A stretch of DNA of 64,000 nt from Glycine soja (GCF_004193775.1 NC_041003.1:50458111-50522110); one strand, 5' to 3'. Numbered from the stretch's first letter, positions 15,779-29,154 are shown. The notes: generated by a model from the sequence alone, not told the origin. Numbers and translations are program-made.

Positions 15779-17078
15779 TGTTAACTTCTTGTCAAAGTGT
15801 ATCAATTAATTCAAGTAGTATTTTAAAACAATAAGATTGAGTATCAAGTCTATAGGGACTTTGATTGTACTCAGAGTTTGTATATGTCTAATTTTAAGTG
15901 AATAATGAATTAAATTCGATATTGGTCGAATCATGATACGAAAATGTAAAATTTAACATAAATAAAGATAATAAAACAAAGCACATTAAAAAGATAAAAC
16001 ATAAACAATTGGGGGTGAATTGTCGGTTGAAGCAAAATTACGAAATGTGTTGGGACTCAACCTACTGAAACTATTCTTGATGCAATAATAATGATTTTTT
16101 TACTATTTAACATTATTTAGATTATTACCTTCATTCGCTAATCCACTCTAACCATGATCTCTCATGTGAAAGAGTATAAATTACCTAATTTCACTCTTAA
16201 TCCCTTAAGAGCTACATAAAATAATTTGCTTTAAAAATAAAGATGCATAAATAAGACTAAATAATATCATTCTATCCCTAGACATGGATCACCTAGATGT
16301 TTTTTTCAAGTTCTTAAGAGATAAACATTTTCCAATGCATAAACCTTATAACACCACATGAACATGGGTGATCAAACCATAAACATGATATTAAGGACAA
16401 AAAAGAGGCAATAATATCAAAATAACATTAAATAGATAGTTAGAATCATTACATTAAGAATGTTTGGTTGATGAGCTCCCAACAATGGATGGTTTAACCT
16501 TTCATTGTCATGAAAGATTTACACGTACAAAAAGAAAATAAGAGGTGTGGAAGAGAATGGAAGAAAATGGAGGAAATGATCCCTAAGTGAGTGAATTTTC
16601 TCTCTTCTCTTGTGTCCTAGCTCCTTATTTGGACCCAACTTCAAGTTTCCCCATTTCTTTTTCTTTAAAATGCAACAGTCATGTTTTTTGACATTAAATG
16701 TGTGCTAAGCTTGCATGAGCACTCTGAGCGCACATGCAAAGTCCAGCTGACATAAGTAACTGCACGCTAAATCGTCAGATGTGGGTTAAGTCGCCAGATA
16801 CGCGCTAAGCCTGACCTCAAGGTTGACTCCTTGCACTAAATGGTTGTTGACGCACTACTCTAGTTCTTCAACCATCTTCCAGGACTCCTGTTGTGTGATT
16901 CTACAAAAAATATAATCAAACATACTGTAAATTGACTAATTTTAGCATCTACTGGATAAAAACTCAGAAGAAATCAAATTCCTAATGTTTTGACACAAAT
17001 AAAGTAATAAAAGAGAGAAAAATTAAATAATTGTTACGCGATGTAAGTATACAAATTAGGTATGCATAACAATTATCA
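15779..17078 (-). mobile_element. solo LTR (1.30 kb), same family as 33133-34411, reverse orientation
   Basis: Read on the minus strand, this segment aligns by eye along its length with 33133-34411. Both share the start TGATAA(C/T)TG, the CGCTTAG-like motifs, CATGAGAG(A/G)ATCATGGTTAG-like blocks, and a stretch near ATACTCAATCTTAT close to the end. The plus-strand ends are TGTTAACT and AATTATCA. The five bases outside are TTATT on the left and TTAGT on the right, a one-mismatch target duplication. No internal retrotransposon domain lies on either side, so this is a recombined solo LTR. The superfamily cannot be told from the LTR alone. Confidence 0.8.
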
Positions 17079-18677
17079 TTAGTCCTCTTATTAAGCAAGA
17101 GGGAGGAAAAACAATTCAGCATAGTATGGTGAGCTCATCATAGGTTAACATATTTTTTTAGTTCGACAAATGTTAATTATTAGTATTGTTAATTTTTATT
17201 AGTAGAAGAGATTGAACTCACAATCTTTTTTTTTCCTTAACCATCCAAGTCACGTTATCTCCTTAGCTATAAATTGCCTCTTTTGATCAATAAGTTGTGA
17301 TGTTGGTCTCTTAATATTAGTTCAGAATCAGGGGCCTCTAGGAGATGGCTTTAACTGAAAAGACAAAATGCTTAAACCATGTGCTTGCTTTGAAGATTAT
17401 GAAGTAGGCCAACCAGATTTGGAATTGGAGGGATAAGTATGAAAGGTGTGAATACCATTTCCACAAGTGCAGTGTTAATTAGGAATTTATCATCGATAAA
17501 GGATTACACTTGGGGTGAATGCATTATGCATGTGCCTGTGCACAATTGTACGTGATTGATTGCTTGATGCTCTTTTTAATCACGTATGTAGTAGCCGCGT
17601 CCATCTCAGAGGGATTGGGTGTTTGGTCCTCATCTTTTACTCTTGACTCTTCCATCTTCCTTCTTCATTTTATTTTTTAAATTCCCTCTTCATGCCTTAT
17701 TCTCACTTCCCACGTCCTTATCCCCCATTAACATGGAAATGCAACTAATGTTACCATTCATTATTAATTACTATTTACCCTTTTCTACTTGTTTTTTACA
17801 TAATTACATGAAAAATGTCAACGTTATTTTCAAAATAAATCACTTTACAGTCGTCAATTGGTTAAAAATCACTTTGCTACATATTGTTATGTCCCATTGG
17901 CTCAAAAAAATCTTGGCATATTAGGCCTACGAAGTGGAGCACATGATTTCTTAGATATATCTTGCTCTTTCTGAAGTAGAACAACAACACACGTCTTCAT
18001 AAAATAAAATAAAAACGCCTCACACGGGGCATGTGACACATGAGAACAATCTAAGTGTGTAATACTCTTTGATCGGGTTAGATTTTAAGAAATTAGGTTT
18101 CTAGTTCAAATTTATACAACTTTTATTATACGAGAAATGTGAGATAAATAACGTGCATGATAAAAAAATTGAAGAAAAAGAGTTGTAAGAGATACTGTAT
18201 AAAAAAGAAATATAAATATTATAACTTTCAGATTGTCTTTTTTTTTTTCTTTTCAAGTTGAAGACTATCTTTGGGGAAACTAACTAAAAGATTAGTTGAA
18301 AACTGATTACAGTCAATTTGCTAGTCATTTTTCAACAAATAATTGGAAGTTTTGTGCGGAAAAACTAAGGATCCTATTAGTGCTGATGGAATATATGCCG
18401 GAATAATTGAAATAATATTTAAAATGTTTAACTAAGGTCCTCATCGAATAGCTTCTTCTTATAATTAATAATCCGTGCAGATATGAAAATGAAATAGTGA
18501 TGAGTTAGCAGAGTACGTAGAAGTTACTAGAGGAAAATGACCAACACAGAGATAGATAAAAGGGTTTGGTTGAAGAAAGGAAAATAGGCAGCTGATTGAA
18601 ATTTAAGGGTATTATATATATAAATTCATGCAACAAATAAAAAATGTCTTTTTTTTAAATAAAAAAATGAATTCTAT

Positions 18678-18683
18678 CACGTG
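18678..18683. promoter_or_regulatory. G-box CACGTG upstream of the JAZ gene
   Basis: A perfect CACGTG palindrome lies 485 bp before the JAZ start codon, with a related CACGTA about 20 bp further on. G-boxes are the binding sites of MYC2-type bHLH factors, which switch on JAZ genes in the jasmonate feedback loop. The location fits, but binding is inferred. Confidence 0.4.
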
Positions 18684-19021
18684 AAAGAAATTAGAGGGAG
18701 CACGTATAAGAGATGCATAATGCAATAAGAGTGGTTACACAGAGAAAGTAAAACCAACTCAAGTCGACCAAGTGGCCAAATTTCCAATTAGGGTAATTTT
18801 CTACTTTAGAAGAGCAAATAATGGTAGTTGTCAACTTATAGAAGGCACATGAAAACACAGATTGAGTTAGTAAGGCATTGATTGATGCTGAATGCCGCGG
18901 GTACGCAACTGATAAGAGCTATATAACCATAATGAATAGTTTTGGGCATGTGTAACTCATTTTCCACATTTCCCAAAGATATTTTTTCAAGTTTAATTAA
19001 CTTCCTAGCTAGCTATATTTG

Positions 19022-19032
19022 TATATATATAA
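19022..19032 (+). promoter_or_regulatory. probable TATA box of the JAZ gene
   Basis: TATATATATAA lies 136 bp before the predicted start codon. This is a suitable distance for a short 5' UTR. It is the best TATA-like match in the last 200 bp. Confidence 0.4.
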
Positions 19033-19167
19033 CACCCTTCAAATCAACTAACTCCCTGCGTTTTTTGAGTTCTTCAATATTTGCAAATTAATTGGCATGA
19101 CTTGAAATTTGCCATATCTTTGTTACCCATTACAAAATAGTTCCATTTTTCATTTTCAAATTAATAT

Positions 19168-20172
19168 ATGAAGCGAAACTGCTATTTGGATCTTCGTCTT
19201 CAGTCTTCGTCTCCTCATCCCTATCGTTCAATGCAAGCAATCTGGACTCTTTCTTTTCAGTATTTTCGTTACGATTCCCTTCATTTGTATATCTCAGGAA
19301 TTAAGCAAGTGGGATTCTTCTTACGTTATTTGCTAATTCTTCTCATTTTCTGTAAGATTTTTGTAGGAATAGGACGTTGAACATACACAATAAACTTGTA
19401 GCTATTCTTCATAATGGACGCCAATGCATTTTTGACACGGCAGAACTTCAGGTAATTAATATGCCTAATTATACTTTATATCTTCCAACCTTCTATGTTT
19501 TTAAACCATGTTTTCATGCTTTATCTTCTTCTCTGAAACTGGAAATCAGCATTTAGCTCACAAAATGGGAGAAGCAAGCTTGTGAAATTAAAAAAAAACT
19601 AATAAATGAAATAATTATACAAATTTTTTTATCTTAATCCTCCGGTTCACGAGAGAAAAAAGACTATGACTAATATGGAGAACGGTTAGAAAATAAGTAA
19701 AATTTGAAAAAAAATCATTTCTGTTAATAATTATACAATTTTGATTGAAAGGAAATAATTATTAAAATTAGATGGGATTAAATTAAATTAAATGAATGCT
19801 TGTAAAAAAATGATTAAGAGAAAATAAACTATACAAGTATAAAATAATTTTACATCATCCAATCACAACATATTAATATGATAAGTTTACAAAAATATAT
19901 TATAAATTATACCAACAATGATTTATGATTAAATACCGTTTCTCAGTGTATCACCATCAAATTCATGATTTAAACTATAAAAATATATGCAGGCAAGAGT
20001 GATAATATGGTTAGCAAGTCGAGAAATGGAGGGAAGCACAGGCTTGCATTCTGAAACCTTATTAATACATGTCTCGCGAGGCCTTTCCATAAAGAAATCA
20101 CTTCAAAATTTCCTTCAGAGGAGAATCAGAAAGAAAAGGTCTCAGCCACATCTCCCTTGTAACCCAAAATGA
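19168..20172 (+). CDS. non-canonical JAZ/TIFY repressor (JAZ8/JAZ13-like)
   Basis: Probable nuclear jasmonate repressor. Three exons: 19168-19259, 19367-19451 and 19993-20172, giving 357 nt and 118 residues. Seen in order: an N-terminal EAR motif LDLRL at 7-11, which in JAZ8-type proteins recruits TOPLESS directly; a degenerate TIFY core LVAILHNG at 41-48 in place of TIFYxG, followed by QARVIIWLASREMEG at 59-73, typical of the family; and a Jas-like C-terminal motif SIKKSLQNFLQRR at 91-103, which contacts MYC factors. The LPxAR degron that binds JA-Ile and COI1 is absent, as in JAZ8 and JAZ13, so slow turnover is predicted. Exon 1 is the weak point: its CA|GTATTT donor gives a correct frame but is not strong. 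Reading through intron 1 gives a 70-residue product. Confidence 0.8.
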
Positions 20173-21114
20173 CAAAAATATGAATTAAATCCTAGCTTGT
20201 TCCCCTCTGGGGGCAGGAAAAATCCAGATCTGCACGAGTATAATACTATCTGGTCTGGCACATTTCTTGAATGAAGAAAGGCTCTGCCAACCCACCACCA
20301 CGACAGCTTTGTTAATGTCACTGCAACATAATAATTCAGATTTGCGTGCTTGGGCAAAATAGACCTGACTATCTGGTCTTGATGATGTGCATCTTATTTT
20401 AGATTAACTCTTGGCTAGTGAGACTTTCGTGTCTCATTTGTAGGTTGTTGTGCATTTCTAATTCATTCCACTGCAAAAACCAGTAAACTCCAGTCCAATA
20501 TGTGTATTAATACACAGGAATGAGTCGATTAGTAGTTATATATTTTTTTGGTATAACATGCATAATATGGATTTGCAAATGCTGAAGACTTTAATGAAGC
20601 GGTTATAATATATGCATTTGTTATATAACATGAATGTAATGAGTGTATATATGTACGAACATGATAGATTATGATTTAAATGGGTATATATGCATCTTGA
20701 AAATTAATGTAATCATATATAATTGTGTTGACGTGAGGAGTAAAAAATTAATTATTTTAGTTTCATTTCATATACATCTGAATTAACATATTAAATTTGA
20801 ATTGAGTTGTGATCAAAGTGGTAGAAATTTTCTTTCTTTTTAAACATTTAGAAATTAAAATTATGTCTAAGACTTAAATGTATAATGAAATAGAAACAAT
20901 TACTTAAGATATCTGAAGAAATAAGCATGAACAGAAAGCAAGAACAAGACCATGTACCCAAGTTCAACCAAGATTTTGTAATAAAACATACTAGCAGAGA
21001 GCCATTGCAATTTCTTATATATAATAATACACATAAGAAGGGGGGAAATTATTATAAAAACTCAAACAAAAATATACATTGATTCAAGTGAACTAGACAT
21101 GACGATCACAGAGC
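20173..21114. other. intergenic between JAZ and the UGT pseudogene
   Basis: The first 200 bases are probably JAZ 3' UTR. The rest is AT-rich. I see no gene. Confidence 0.4.
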
Positions 21115-22110
21115 CTAAAGACAAGGTGGAGTGTCGTCGATTATTCCTTCTGAATATTACAATGCCTTCAGAAAGAGGAATAGTAAATTTATCGGTGAGG
21201 GTCTTGACAAAGAGCTGCATGGAGAAATAATTCATGTAGTTGTAGACCTTGCCTTGTTGAGATCTTGGAGGAAGGTTTTCAACATGAGAGTTCCAGTCTT
21301 ATTATTATTGCCACCCATGATTCTTTGATTGAATATCCTTAACCGGGTATCCATTTCCTTATCTTGTATGAACCTTACAAGTGCTTCTTCAACATCCTTT
21401 GGTTCAAGCCCAATATTGAGTTTTAAGCCTACCCTCCAAACCTGAACAACATAGGCAGAGTTGACCACCGGGTAGCAAAGCAATTTCTTTTGGAACTGTA
21501 AAGCCTCCAATATGGAATTCCAGCCGCAGTGAGTGATATAACAAAGCCACAGAGTTATGCTGCAAAATCTGATTCTGTGGTGCCCAAGAAACGACCATGG
21601 TCATGCCTCTGCCTTGCTGCTTCATAACCCTTTCCAAAAACCCAACCGGTAAGCCTTGGCGCCAAGTGGACCTCAATACCCAAATGAAAGGCCTCCCTGA
21701 AGCCTCGAGTGCCACTTTGCTTCCCCAATGGGACTCACCCAACTGACTTCGCCTTCTGCTTTGCTAGCCACTTCAAGCAGCTCATATCTTCTTCCCAAAA
21801 GCTCACCATCAATCCTACAATTACAAATAGGACCTATCGGAAACACACGTGGACAACCTTTAAACTTGTTCTTGTTGTTTGCCGATTCGAGTTTGCTTTC
21901 ATCGGGAAAGGAATTCACCAGGAGCCATTTCAGAGCACTTGATCTCACCAAAGTTCTTTTCCAAAATTTAAATCTTGCTTTCCTTGCTGCATCTGTTCCA
22001 ACAAGCCATGGCAGGTCCTCTGTTGAAATCACCGGCAGCTCAGGTTCAAGGCTAAAATTTCCCTCATGTTGCGGAAGTCCTGCCAACACAGGGCATGCAA
22101 CATCATCGGC
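21115..22110 (-). pseudogene. UGT82A-like glycosyltransferase pseudogene
   Basis: Minus-strand remains of a plant UGT, broken into several frames. In order: VLAGLPQHEG, then STEDLPWLVGT and RFKFWKRTL (the UGT82A1 signature region), FPIGPI, SWVSPIGE, then after a one-base frameshift near 21730 LEASGRPFIWVLRS and the PSPG start SWAPQNQILQHNSVA. A second frameshift lies inside the HCGWN part of the PSPG box, after which EALQFQKKLLCYPV continues in another frame. About five residues that normally follow (AGDQF, including the donor-contacting Asp-Gln) are missing. The segment before SWVSPIG that usually contains the VYxSFGS strand is also gone. The C-terminal VEEALVRFIQDKEM and a further frame change end near 21115. 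The N-terminal third is absent here. It cannot make an active enzyme. Confidence 0.88.
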
Positions 22111-22778
22111 TATTGGTTTATAAAAACATAGACAATCTCCTTTCGTAAATAAAAAGTTCTTTACATCACTCTATGTACATGTATGTATGTACTCCTTATT
22201 AATTAATTAGGTAAACAAACTAAATAGGCACTTTAAATTAACATCAGATTTGACTACATGCAAATTCTCTAGTATCCGACATTATTTCCTATGCTGTATT
22301 GCTGTCGGTGTCATAAATAAATAATTGGAAAAAATGTCGAGTGTAAATCACGTTTTGGACGGAAAGGAAGTGATGGATAAAAGAGATAAAAAGAACAAAG
22401 TTTATATATATAACAATTGCTCAAGTGGTTTTGGTGTGGTTCATTTTATCATAATGAAAGTTTCATTTTAATAAAGATTTATATTAAAAACATTTATGAG
22501 ACATTGCATGTGAAATTTATCCTAACAAAAAAGGTTAGCCTAGTACTAGTAGTAGTAAAATAATGTAAAATTTTCAGTTTCACTAACAGCCAAAGAAGAT
22601 ACGGGTACTATAGCTATGAGCATTGACTATGGGTTGCCCATTCATAATAGCATAGTATGTAGGATGGTTGGTTATTAATAACTGTCAAACCGGTGGAATT
22701 GTTATGGCAATAAATGAAGGGTTGCCGTAAGCAGAAGTGCTGAAGACAAAATTTGTTTGTTTTTTAAGGAGTGTTGGA

Positions 22779-22991
22779 CTAATACAGCAATATAAAGTAA
22801 TTAAAAATGATAAAAATAAGAATAAAGTTAAAGTGTGAGGATGGAAGGAAAGAACCAGTATTGGCAGAAAAGAAGCCATGGCCATGCCCAGCTTCCTTTT
22901 GGTCTGGCAGAGCCACCCACTTTATTTCATCGTCCTTCTCCTTCGCTATCTCAAACCCCTGCCTCACAAATTCCCAGCCTAGCTTTTGCAT
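22779..22991 (-). pseudogene. possible detached N-terminal scrap of the UGT pseudogene
   Basis: A minus-strand frame contains WEFVRQGFEIAKEK and DEIKWVALPD. The latter resembles the I(K/R)xVxLPDG strand near residue 80 of plant UGTs. It lies on the correct side of and in the same orientation as the UGT82A-like remains, with about 670 bp of unrelated sequence between. The match is short, so this is tentative. Confidence 0.35.
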
Positions 22992-23039
22992 TTCCTTCTT
23001 CTTTTTCTTTTCTTACCATCATCTTCTTCTAAGTCAACA

Positions 23040-23041
<2 letters not shown>

Positions 23042-23080
<39 letters not shown>
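23042..23080. repeat. (AT)n microsatellite
   Basis: About 19 uninterrupted AT units. Confidence 0.95.
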
Positions 23081-23081
<1 letters not shown>

Positions 23082-26000
23082 TACTACCATCCTCTATATG
23101 ATCGTGCACCAAATATTATTGCGCATGTGCCTCAAAAATATTTATTACATCCTGCCATATAATAACTAACTTACTTTAATCCTATAATAATTTAAATAAA
23201 TATATTGGTAAGATTAGAATTTGACATACATGTTCCCTCCCTAACGCGTAAGCTAAGCTGGTGGTTATGGAGTTGACGCCATGAATTGATTTGATGCTGC
23301 CTTCTTCTTGCTCAAAATTATTCATCGGCGTGTGGACTGTGGGCACCAGATGACATGATAAATATTTAACGTAGTCTACCACGACTACATGTTTATAATT
23401 GCAACTTCCTATATATGTACTTCTTTTTTAAAACTTATTAAATTAAATTAAATTACATACTATACTATGCTGAAATTAATACAAACTATCATGATTTCGA
23501 ATGGCATAATAACTTTTTGATAAAAATAATATAAGAAATAAATAATTAATATAATTACTAACATGATGTAATTATTAGAAAAAAAATATAAAAAATAATT
23601 ATGGATGTCAACAAGTATTTGCATTTATCGGGTGTAAAAAATCAGTGCTCTTTTTGGCTAGAACAGGTCGTCTTTGTTTTGTCCTTTTGCGGTGAGCTAT
23701 GTGTTATATTTTAATTTGTTTTGCTTCAAAGTTTGTTATAAAAAAAATATCTAGGACTAAAACGAGTTTTGGTCGTTAACACAATTATTTTTTAAAGGAA
23801 ATTGGAATGTTAACTACCAGGCCTGCCTCTGCTTTCGTATAATTTTGGCTTCCAGACACCAAACTTATTACTCTATATGCTTAAGTCATCTTTTAACAAG
23901 GACAATAATAGTATAACAGTAATGTTGTTAGTTTATAGACTTATCATGTTATCAAATAATCTGACATAAATGTCAAGTATAATTTTTTAGGTAAAATATG
24001 TTTTCAAAGGTTTTGAATAATATTTTTTAAAAATTCTTATACGTTCAAAACAATCATAACAATAAATGATGTTAGACTAATTGATAAGAAGATTTAAAAA
24101 GTAATTTACGAATAAAAGAAGTACACATGATTTTCATGTTGTATAAATTTATTTTTAATTGTTTATATTTGAAGAATATAATACTATTAACTACATAGTG
24201 ATGTAAGATGAGATACTTGATACTTTTATTTATATTTGTTATATATTTTATCTAAAGGAAAATAGAAACAAAACTAAAAAAAAATCCAATCTAAACTGTT
24301 TTTTTTAATAGAATTGGATTGGATTTGATTTAAATCTTAAAACAAACCGTATCAAATAGTTAATTAAGAAAATTAAAATTATTGGATGGAATAAACTTTT
24401 TCTTTAAAATTAATCTAATTCAATGCATGCATGAACACATTCTACATGTACATGTCGTGCAATTGCACAAAAGATTTATCTTATTTGTTTTTTTTTTATT
24501 ATGATATTAGTACCAACTAATTTTCATGAGAAGCAATGACCAATTTATATGGGAACTACACATTATCCCAAAAAGATTTATCACAAGTTGCCATATTTTG
24601 TGTGTAAAAAAGGGAAATAATTAGTTAGCACACTATTTTTTTTTCTTTTTTTATCACATAAATTTAGAAAAAGGAAACCACTTATAAAATATGAATAATT
24701 ATGTTTAACTTACTCTATGGAGACAAATAAGAATTCAAATATGTCATTTATTATCTGTGATCCTATCTTGTTTTACTTGATCAATTTTTTTTAGAGTCGG
24801 TCAACATAATACTCTAAAAGAGAGACTATAACAATGAAATAGAAAATAAATACTAATTAGATGACAGTATTACAAATTATTTATAATCGTATAACTAAAA
24901 TAAATGATCAAACCTTAAAAAATATTAAATACAGTCATTCATAGTTCTGATTAAAATTAGACATGTTTCCTCTGTCTGTATATGTACGTAAGTAATGCGT
25001 GAGGCTAACATATATGCATCTAAAATTTTAGGGTGAAATATTCTAAAGTGAGATAATTCAGTTGTGTAAATTAGACCATATGTCCACTCCATAAGGATAT
25101 CCTTTCCCACGACATAAATACGTATCATGCATATATTGAATTAAATTTGTGCACTAGGACTCGAATTAAAAGTATAAACCAAGTGTTATCTTTTTTATTT
25201 GGGGTGAGAGAGCTGGCCTCGTTTGTCATATCTTCCGACTTCCGTTATTTTAAACACCAACAATTTAGAACGCGCCATGTTTGGTGACAGGCAAAAATAT
25301 TCTTAAAATTTGTGGAAGTGATGCACAGATATTTCTTCTCTTAGATACCAATGTAATCCATGTGCACAAAGAATGAACTAGCTTCGTCCTTTCTCTTTAT
25401 TTTTTACAAAATAGTACCCCTTAACGCAAATTATTGAAGCTTCAAATTTCCCACGTAATTAACCATAGAGTCTAACAAGTTACAACTATTAAATTGTGGG
25501 ATGCGGGATGCGTAATACTAATATCAGGAAAAAGAAAAAGATGGTTTGTGTGCGTAAATTAATTGATTGGCTTAACACTTGTTGGCTCCAATAATTATTA
25601 TGCATCTTCTCTTGTTGGTCTGCACGGATAACACTAGGTTGAGGCACAATTGGAGCAAGGTCCTCCATTTGATTTAATGTGGATCGAACTTATTCCAAGA
25701 ATCCATCTTTTAAATTAAAAGGCCACATATATATTCCAAGGATGTGTGGAAATAGAATTGAGCTCTTATCACATTATCGAATCTTTCCCCGTTGAATTTT
25801 GAGTTAACCTAATTACTTTATGTAACATGAAGCTCAATTCATTCGTAAAACAGTCTTTTTCTTACCGAATTGACTCGAGTTAAATTAAACACAGTCCAGA
25901 ACTATATATCAAGTATAAAGTGGCGCATACGTGGAAAGAGATTGATGAAGTCCGTCACAGTTTTATACTACTGCACTAGTTTGGCAAGAAATATGATGAT

Positions 26001-26620
26001 AGGATAGGTTAGGTATATATGTATACTTACTGCTACAGCCAGAAATTATAAATTGAGGAGCGAACTAGCTAGCTAGGTGCTAATATACGACTTAACGTAT
26101 AGATAGTGCGAATAATATATGCAGCCATGTGCATGCGCCTTAAAAGGCAATAGCAACAAGACATATGCATGAGAAACAAAAACACTAATCATTATGGAGA
26201 GAGTTATTGGTGATGATGTACCTGCTTCTGCTTGCTAGTGGAAATGAAAGCATATGCAAATCAAATTGCTATCTTGAGAACAAAGAGACGAGTGCGTGCA
26301 CGTGTTTATTATGCAATGCAATCAATTCGACGCTGTGGGACCTCCATCACCCACCCACTGTTCATTATTGCGTCCGCGTGCCAAATATATGTACTCCTAT
26401 ATATATGCCTCCAAAATTAATTAAGCTCGTTTGTTTATTTTGGTATTAATCATAAAGAAATATTTGACGTGGTGACAATATTTTGGGTACATGGAGTTGA
26501 AGCGAAGAAAAGAAAAATCACAAAACCACCGTGTCTTTATTGTTTATTTTAAAATTTAAAAACATGTATATCATTTTAACAATTCCATTTCGATTCAAAT
26601 GAGTCTGAAGACTAGCTAGG

Positions 26621-26680
26621 CATCTTAATTGGTTTACGATCCTCAACTAACATGGTTACAATAACATGCCAATTAAGATG
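26621..26680. repeat. 12-bp inverted repeat (hairpin)
   Basis: CATCTTAATTGG at 26621-26632 and its exact reverse complement CCAATTAAGATG at 26669-26680 are separated by 36 bases. The stem is too short for a normal plant miRNA precursor. Confidence 0.6.
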
Positions 26681-29102
26681 ACACCACCACCCACATTTCG
26701 AGCTGAAGATCCTCGTTCAAAACTATCTCATCCGTACTGGGATACAATTATTCCTGAGACGTGCTTAGTCATTCTCTCCATCATTTCAGGAATCAATCCA
26801 TGATCTTTCGTATTAATTGATAAATGATTACAAGCAAGTCAAAACTTAAAATTAACAATAACCTCATTGGAATGAACTTCTATCATATACTACTATCTGA
26901 TAAGTATCTACCAATGCCTATATATAATAGGAGTTGACCCAGTATATATGTAGCTAGATATACTGTACTATTCTCTCCGTTGCTATTTCTATTACTTTGT
27001 TAAAGTTTCTACTCCATTGAGCACTAAAGTTTTTCCTAAAACTGGATATATAGGTTGTGATTAGCGAGCTGGCTAGTTCAACAGCAGGCTTAGGCCTTAG
27101 TGCTGTTAAGAGTAGCCCATATATAATTACTGCAAGTCGTCCATCTATACAGATTTAGTACTTGTTTATTACATCGCAGTTGCAGTTTTGCGAACCAACT
27201 TAATTATTTAACTCACATAACGTATATTCCTCTTAAAAAACAAACTAATTAATTGTATATACTTGATTGTTCTTTAGTTTAAATTTGGCATCATTTAATG
27301 TTTGTTTGTTTTTTAGGTTATTATTTAACTTTTTTTAACATAACTTTTCATGTTTTTATTTAGGGTCCACTAGCTAGCCCATGGTGCCCGCCAACACACA
27401 AGCAATAGCCCACAGTACAAACCAACTCATTTATTTCACGAGTCATCAGCTTGTCTCAACCTGTTATTTGCAAACCTACGTGAACTAGCTGACTTGTATA
27501 CTTAGTGCTACTGTTTTCCTATAAAAACATTAAAAGTAATTTAAACACCCAAAATGTATTTAGCATCTCCTGATAGAGATATAATAGGTGATGCGACATA
27601 AGATAAAGATAGAAAAAATAATGATTGTTAATTATGTGTTTAAAATTTTTGAATGTTCACAAATCATTCAATTATTAAAAAAAATCTCATATATATTTAG
27701 ACATTCATACCAACAAACTTTAGAAAAATGAAGAAACATTGTTGGTCACATTGTGTGGCTCAAGCCGTGTTTGGCTTGAAGCAATGACCACATTGTGAGG
27801 TTCAAGTCTTTGATCGATCAAGTGTTTTAGTTGTAAAAATATGTTTACATTTTTTTTTTCCAACTAGGTTTGTGAGTTTTATGGACATCAGCCACATGTT
27901 ACTAAGGGTGGCACCACTGACAACTTTCACCAAATGTTGACACATATAAGCCTGAAGATATCTTTTTAAAAAAAACTCTAGATGACATGATAATTTTGCA
28001 AATGTCAATATTGACTCACCTAATGACTCCAAATGTCATCAAGTGAATGTTACATATGTCACGTACGTGGAGTGCAAACCTTTTTTTTATATAAAAAAAA
28101 TGTGATACAAAAAATACTTATTAACTTGATAAGTTTGTTCTAAGATGCCTGAAAAAACCTAAATTTAATAATATTTTTTGTAAGAACCTTTTTAATATAT
28201 AAAAAAAGTTTTATAAAATGTCTCTATTTGATCAATCATCCCTTTCTTAAAAAGTGGTGTACTTTGTATAATAAAGTTAACGGTCAAGTGGAGAGTGAGT
28301 TACTATACAATAACATTTTGACAGCATAGATTGATTAGGTACTTTGGGCATCATAAAAGGAGAAGTAATTGAATAAATAGTTTTAGCTTTGTGTATGCTT
28401 GGCAAACACTTCACCTAGTTTTTAGCTTTTTAATTATTTGAAATATTTTGTCCAACATTCTTAACAATATTTGATCAATAAATTTTTTTTAAGAAGCTTA
28501 TAACATTTTTTTATACTTTAATTCAAATAATACTTTTAAGATATTAATTTCTAGTTGTTTATGTTTTTTTTATCCTTAAATTTTTTTATTAATTTTCCAT
28601 ATTATCCTTTTTCTTAACCAAGGCAGAATTTGATTATTTTTTGGTTTCTCGTCTTATATTATTTATTTAAACCATTAAACTACTTACATAATTTATTATA
28701 TGATCTTAACACTAAGCTTCGAAATATTTTAACCACTACACTAATCAGCATAATAAAAATATGACATCTACTTTAGAGTATGTTAATTTATTTCATTTTA
28801 GACTTGGTATGGAATATTTTAAGATAAAATATAAGATTGATAGTAAAATATATAATAAAAATATGTATAATAATTAAAACTAAAAAAATATAATTAGAAT
28901 AACTAATCCATAAATAAAAAATTACAAAAAAATTCACATTAAATCAAAAGTAGATAATGTAATCAGAAATATATCAATGTACCAAAAAAAACTCAAAAAT
29001 AACATAAAATTATTAACATAAGTGATTTGATACTTGAATTTCTTAATTAAAATGATATTTAATTCTTTAATTCCGAGCTTGGACATGTAGTTTCAGCTCA
29101 AG

Positions 29103-29154
29103 ATATCACTCTATTGCAAAATGAGTTGATATCACTCTATTACAAAATGAGTTG
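29103..29154. repeat. 26-bp tandem duplication
   Basis: Two copies of a 26-base unit beginning ATATCACTCTATT, with one mismatch. Confidence 0.85.

Larger units (their letters stand above)
17079..19167. other. intergenic, upstream of the JAZ gene
   Basis: AT-rich, with no coding signal apart from small meaningless frames (for example 17619-17924). The last 500 bases hold the candidate G-box and TATA box of the JAZ gene, listed separately. Confidence 0.5.

Noticed and set aside
17619..17924. 101-codon hydrophobic open frame
   Set aside because: AT-rich intergenic DNA rich in Phe and Leu codons by composition, with no family motif or supporting splice structure.
26621..26680. miRNA precursor
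   Set aside because: The stem is only 12 bp with a 36-base loop and no known mature miRNA sequence was recognised.
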